Assembly (NCBI RefSeq): GCF_045862745.1
Contig: NZ_BQXN01000012.1
Location: 1-64,000, forward strand
Reading direction: 5' to 3'
DNA length: 64,000 nucleotides
Source of the DNA: Furfurilactobacillus entadae
Lineage (GTDB): Bacteria > Bacillota > Bacilli > Lactobacillales > Lactobacillaceae
In this document: one piece after another, positions 60,431-64,000 of the stretch
How positions within the stretch are numbered: the stretch's first letter is position 1
Layout: every line of letters starts with the position of its first letter
Position numbers and translations under genes: made by a program
The notes under the pieces: generated by a model
The model's database searches: none
Told to the model about the DNA's origin: nothing
The model's input: the letters and a program-made list of their open reading frames with translations, nothing else

Positions 60431-63121
60431 TTAATTCCGTTTCCGATGTTTGGGCCGGTAACCCACCAATCCGAGCAGTCCCAAAACGGCCAACATAATC
60501 ACTGCAAACAGGTTGCTGTACTGTTCTCCTGTTTCAGGAAGTTCCGCTTGCTTTTGTTGGTTCGCACTATTCGCAGACCGCGCTGGAAGTGCTGTGGTTA
60601 CGCCCACTTGAGTTAGTGAACTTTGTTGTGCTGTCGACCACGTTGTTGTGGCGGAGCCAGTTCCGGTTGTTCCGGTCCCTGTTGTTCCAGGCGTCGTTGG
60701 TGTTCCCGAAGTTCCGTTCCCGCCGTTGCCTTGCTGATTACCGCCATTACCTGCATCATTATTTTTAATCACATGAACAGTAATGGTTTTGCTAACCTGG
60801 TTTCCTTCGGCGTCTGTGTAACTATACGTCACCGCATAGTCACCAGCAACCTGTGAATTCACGCTGCCAGAAACCGTAACGTCGGTAAGCGTCAACGGAT
60901 TGCCGTTTTCATCCATCGCGCCATCAAAGTTATCGCTTGCCTGCCATTTTGTGTTTGGACCAGCAATCACGGTGCTGTCATGGCCGGTGACACTGGCCTT
61001 AGTAGCTGTCACGTGAATGGTGGCCGTCTTACTAACGACATTTCCTTGAACGTCTGTATAACTATAGATTACTGGATAATCACCAGCGACTTGTGGGTTA
61101 ACCGAACCGGAAACTGTGACGTCGGTTAACGTCAACGAATTCCCATTAATATCGGTTGCACCATCAAAGTTATCACTTGCTTGCCATTTCGTGTTTGGAC
61201 CGGCAATCACGGTGCTGTCATGACCGGTAACACTGGCCTTACTTGCCGTCACGTGAACAGTGACTATCTTGCTAACGACATTTCCTTGGGTGTCCGTGTA
61301 ACTATAGGTCACCGCATAGTCGCCTGGAACTTGTGGATTCACGGTACCGGAAACTGAGACGTTGTTTAACGTTACTGGGTTTCCATTAGCGTCCGTTGCG
61401 CCGTCAAAGTTATCACTTGCTTGCCATTTCGTGTTTGGACCAGCAATCAAATTACTGTCATGACCGGTGACACTGGCCTTAGTGGCCGTCACGTGAACAG
61501 TGACTTTCTTACTAACGACATTTCCTTGAGTGTCCGTGTAACTATAGGTTACTGGATAATCACCAGCGGCTCGTGGATTAACCGTGCCGTCCACATGAAC
61601 TTCACTCAAAGACACCGGATTCCCATTAATATCGGTTGCACCATCAAAGTTATCACTCACTTGCCACTTGGTGCTTGAACCGGCAATCAAGTTACTATCA
61701 TGGCCATTAATGCTCGTTTTAACACGACCAACCGTAATTGTATAGGTTTGCCCGGGCACATTTGTTTGTCCTGAAGAATTCCAAACGGACGGTGCAAACG
61801 TCACCTCACCGGTAAGCGTCCCATCATTAATGCTCATGCTCTGACCATTATAAACGGTTGGATCAAGGCCTAATGCAGCAAGTGTATCAACAAACCCCTG
61901 CCGCGAATATTGTGTACCGTCCTGCCCACTCTTCGTTAGGATCTTAATGACCTTTCCCGTCTGGGCATCAACAACGTTATACGTATCGGTAACGTTAACG
62001 TGCATGTATGTCAGCGTTCTTCCAATCCCCGTATAGACAATTCCCATTAAATTTGCGTCTGGTGCATTAATCCCTAAACTTGCGGATGAAACTGTTGGAT
62101 ACGGTGCCCCTGGAACAGGGTATGAACCTGAACCAGCAAAGAGGACCCCGTTTGTTGCTAATTCAGACATTGTATTTGCATTCATTTGAATCGTCTTAGG
62201 GGTTGAACTAACATCCGCTCCGGTATTGATCGGCAAATGAAGCGTTGCCCATTTTGATGAGTCTGGAATGGTCGCTCCGGTATCATTGGCACCATCGTTT
62301 GGTCTAAAGTAATACACTTCACGACCGTCAGTTGTATCGTTGAGTTGCACCACAGTCAGTGTGTCAATGGTAAATCCCAGAGCCTTCATCTGGGTCACAA
62401 GTGCATCCGCGGCACTTTGCATTTTATCTAACGACTGTCCTGTAATCGATTGTGGTAGAACAACATAAAAGCCATACAACTGTTTATTATGATTTGAAAC
62501 GTTGTATGGGTATAAATCAAGCGTTGCTTGAGCATTGTATAATACATAGTTCCCGTTAGGACTTACAAAAAAGTTTGATAACGTCGGCGCTTGCGTTAAC
62601 GTTGGCGCTGTTACAGTGGAAGCTGGTGTGCTTGCTAAACTCATCATGGCTTTTGGCGCCACTGATTGGGCTTGCGATGTTGCCACACTAGTGCTTGCGC
62701 TAGCCGTACTTGTTGCAACCGAAACAGAACTCGTTGCCGTTGAAGCCGACGCTGATGCTGCACTCACGGGTTCAGTTCCTGTCGAGTGTGCGCTCACAGA
62801 TGCAGTGAACGCTTGACTGGTCGTTTCGCTCACAGCACTTTTAATGGCACTAGCACTGCTTGAGGTTGCCACGCTGGCCGCAACACTTGCCGTCGAATCG
62901 GCCGCGCTTAACGAATAACTGGACGCTATTGCTAAGGCCGATTGAGGTGTCCCGTTATCAGTCGATGGCGCAGTCGGCACACTTTCCGCATGAGCAACCG
63001 TTGTCAGTCCCCCAAATGAAAACAAGCTAACCGTCCCCATCGTCACAAACATAACGGGCACCAACAACCGGTTCTTATTCGTTTGCTTCGCTAATAGCTT
63101 CCGTCTCGATTCGTATATCAT
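60431..63121 (-). CDS. LPXTG-anchored surface protein with Ig-like repeats
   Basis: The 896-residue product has a long signal peptide (cleavage near H-A-E, about residue 45), a Ser/Ala/Thr-rich stalk (about 50-180), a domain of about 290 residues of unknown family (190-480) and four Ig-like repeats of 80 residues each. The repeats are DUF5011-like, with G-H-D-S, S-D-N-F-D-G-A, G-D-Y and T-Y-S-Y-T-D. A Gly/Thr/Asn linker follows, then the sorting signal L-P-E-T-G, a hydrophobic helix and the K-H-R-K-R-N tail. Sortase should link it to the wall. It is probably an adhesin; the ligand is unknown. Confidence 0.92.
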   Translation of the reverse strand: MIYESRRKLLAKQTNKNRLLVPVMFVTMGTVSLFSFGGLTTVAHAESVPTAPSTDNGTPQSALAIASSYSLSAADSTASVAASVATSSSASAIKSAVSETTSQAFTASVSAHSTGTEPVSAASASASTATSSVSVATSTASASTSVATSQAQSVAPKAMMSLASTPASTVTAPTLTQAPTLSNFFVSPNGNYVLYNAQATLDLYPYNVSNHNKQLYGFYVVLPQSITGQSLDKMQSAADALVTQMKALGFTIDTLTVVQLNDTTDGREVYYFRPNDGANDTGATIPDSSKWATLHLPINTGADVSSTPKTIQMNANTMSELATNGVLFAGSGSYPVPGAPYPTVSSASLGINAPDANLMGIVYTGIGRTLTYMHVNVTDTYNVVDAQTGKVIKILTKSGQDGTQYSRQGFVDTLAALGLDPTVYNGQSMSINDGTLTGEVTFAPSVWNSSGQTNVPGQTYTITVGRVKTSINGHDSNLIAGSSTKWQVSDNFDGATDINGNPVSLSEVHVDGTVNPRAAGDYPVTYSYTDTQGNVVSKKVTVHVTATKASVTGHDSNLIAGPNTKWQASDNFDGATDANGNPVTLNNVSVSGTVNPQVPGDYAVTYSYTDTQGNVVSKIVTVHVTASKASVTGHDSTVIAGPNTKWQASDNFDGATDINGNSLTLTDVTVSGSVNPQVAGDYPVIYSYTDVQGNVVSKTATIHVTATKASVTGHDSTVIAGPNTKWQASDNFDGAMDENGNPLTLTDVTVSGSVNSQVAGDYAVTYSYTDAEGNQVSKTITVHVIKNNDAGNGGNQQGNGGNGTSGTPTTPGTTGTGTTGTGSATTTWSTAQQSSLTQVGVTTALPARSANSANQQKQAELPETGEQYSNLFAVIMLAVLGLLGLVGYRPKHRKRN
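60763..61722 (-). repeat. Four tandem 240-bp repeats in the adhesin gene
   Basis: The segment with CTGTCATGGCCGGTGACACT recurs at 60975, 61215, 61455 and 61695, an exact 240-base period (80 residues). The two copies nearest the 3' end of the gene are most alike (both with D-S-T-V and L-T-L-T-D-V), which suggests recent duplication. Confidence 0.9.
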
Positions 63122-63812
63122 TATAAAGCCTTCTTAGTTTTAAGATTATATTTCTTAAGTCTAATCAACGTTAAATTGTTTACATTTTTATTGAGCAAAC
63201 TAATTTTAACATGTCCACAACCAATCTTCTAGGAACCTCCGGCTAAAAATAATGCCACTGTGCCTTCCTTAAATCCGTTCAAAAGCGAGGAGGTTATCCC
63301 GATTTTCCAGAATCGTTATGATGAAATCATCCTGTGCACAAGTCATTGGGAAACAGAGGGAAAGTTTTTAAAATCAAAAAGCTAAATCAGTCGCTATATT
63401 CCAATTATTGGTCTCATGGCAGGGATAAGTGCCTACTTGCTTCGACGCTATCGTCATTGATGGGTGATTTAATTCAATAAAGTAATAGAGGCTTACAATC
63501 AACGTTGATTGCAAGCCTCTTTTTGCTGTTTTAAAGATTGCTGTTTACTCCGTGCATAATTCGTCAGATTGAGTCGTTTTGATTTATTTGATAAGAATTC
63601 TGAGACAAAATATCAATTCTTAAATTCATAAATTGAATTCTGGAAAAACCAATAATGGTCATCGCATGTTTCAATACATCGCCAAGGTAGTCCATTATGG
63701 CCACTTTATTTCACCTCAAAACGCATAATCGCTTACCGCTTAGTTAATTACATTGCAGTTTTGATTACTGGATATTAAAATAAAGATAATAAAAGAATCG
63801 GTGGTAATTTAC
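63122..63812. other. AT-rich gap with a hairpin and a possible gene remnant
   Basis: This 690-base gap holds the adhesin promoter region and no intact gene. At 63399-63460 the plus strand reads I-P-I-I-G-L-M-A-G-I-S-A-Y-L-L-R-R-Y-R-H then stop. It is a hydrophobic helix with a basic end, like the tail of a sortase substrate, but it is cut by a stop just upstream. The terminator at 63488-63524 follows it, as if closing a lost gene. The remainder (63530-63800) shows nothing I can name. Confidence 0.4.
63488..63524 (+). terminator. Terminator-like hairpin
   Basis: GAGGCTTACAATCAAC (63488-63503) and GTTGATTGCAAGCCTC (63504-63519) form a 16-bp stem with one mismatch, followed by a T-run. No intact plus-strand gene precedes it. 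Confidence 0.75.
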
Positions 63813-64000
63813 ATGGCATATCACACAGATGAGTTTCTTATCAAGCGAGCCAACAACCCTAAATGGCATGATGAATACGTTAAGCGAATGAATAGCAACC
63901 GTGCTGTATTTGAAGCAGAACAACAACGGATAAGACAGCGCAGAGCTAACAAACGTGACTTCTGGATTGGCTTCATTGGATCTCTTCTAGTTGGTCTATT
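63813..64000 (+). CDS. Unknown protein, cut by the window end
   Basis: From ATG 63813 at least 62 codons are open. The visible part is hydrophilic and charged (F-E-A-E-Q-Q-R-I-R-Q-R-R) and then enters a hydrophobic segment (F-W-I-G-F-I-G-S-L-L-V-G-L) near residue 50, probably a membrane helix. GGTGG lies 8 bases upstream. I do not recognise a family; the AT-rich context recalls accessory DNA. Confidence 0.6.
   Translation, partial: MAYHTDEFLIKRANNPKWHDEYVKRMNSNRAVFEAEQQRIRQRRANKRDFWIGFIGSLLVGL

Noticed and set aside
60763..61722. CRISPR-like array
   Set aside because: The 240-bp units are in-frame protein repeats of the adhesin; there are no short repeats with unique spacers anywhere in the window.

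Overview
The window looks like a chromosomal segment of a Lactobacillaceae species (Bacillota), most likely a lactobacillus of moderate GC. The evidence is Shine-Dalgarno sites of the AGGAGG type, T-box leaders, an L-lysine-type MurE, a six-gene folate operon in the lactobacillar order (folB-folK-folE-folC-rdgB-folP), a trehalose PTS operon, an LPXTG surface protein and Bacillus-like synteny blocks. I could not place it at species level.

Layout. 0-0.5 kb: decayed IS3-family transposase. 0.5-9.4 kb: BI-1-like membrane protein, two Bcr/CflA-type MFS exporters (one preceded by a possible leader peptide), murC, the soluble FtsK-like translocase sftA and ytpR. 9.5-11.8 kb: orphan PTS EIIC coupled to a DUF915 hydrolase. 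12-28 kb: housekeeping block resembling the B. subtilis ecs/hit/prsA/yha region (trmB, ecsB, ecsA, hit, prsA, yhaM, yhaN, yhaO, yheA) plus pbp2A, interrupted by a small Fe-S/VOC/YhgE/TetR insert. 27.6-30 kb: argS-argR behind an Arg T-box. 30-33 kb: GNAT, two VIT-family metal transporters behind a Fur/PerR-like box, an AT-rich gap and a serine-rich membrane protein. 33.4-37.9 kb: trehalose operon treR-treC-EIIABC, with cre and TreR sites; the PTS gene is frameshifted. 38.2-42.05 kb: a fluoride riboswitch, a P-type H+-ATPase and a divergent enolase on one strand. 42.3-44.5 kb: tRNA-Gly(CCC), a T-box-controlled amino-acid permease and a DUF2187 protein. 44.6-52.8 kb: MATE exporter, YisL, murE and the folate operon. 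52.9-54.8 kb: ohrR, an unassigned structured RNA with its own promoter and terminator, and a small membrane protein plus CPBP protease. 54.8-57.1 kb: PadR-DUF1700-DUF4097-PspC envelope operon. 57.2-60.3 kb: small membrane protein, lipoprotein, voltage-gated-type K+ channel, frameshifted TMEM175-like channel, second lipoprotein. 60.4-63.1 kb: LPXTG adhesin with four 240-bp Ig-like repeats. The window ends in a partial unknown gene.

Most interesting points. (1) A fluoride riboswitch with an overlapping terminator precedes a proton pump and an enolase, a classical fluoride target; the enolase has unusual residues near its active site. This looks like a fluoride/acid tolerance unit. (2) A roughly 200-nt RNA gene at 53.56-53.76 kb has a good sigma-A promoter, a closing helix, several hairpins, C-rich loops and a strong terminator, and I could not assign it to a known family. 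(3) Three genes carry single-base frameshifts, one lipoprotein gene has an in-frame stop followed by coding-like sequence, and the transposase has a premature stop. These are either real decay or sequence errors.
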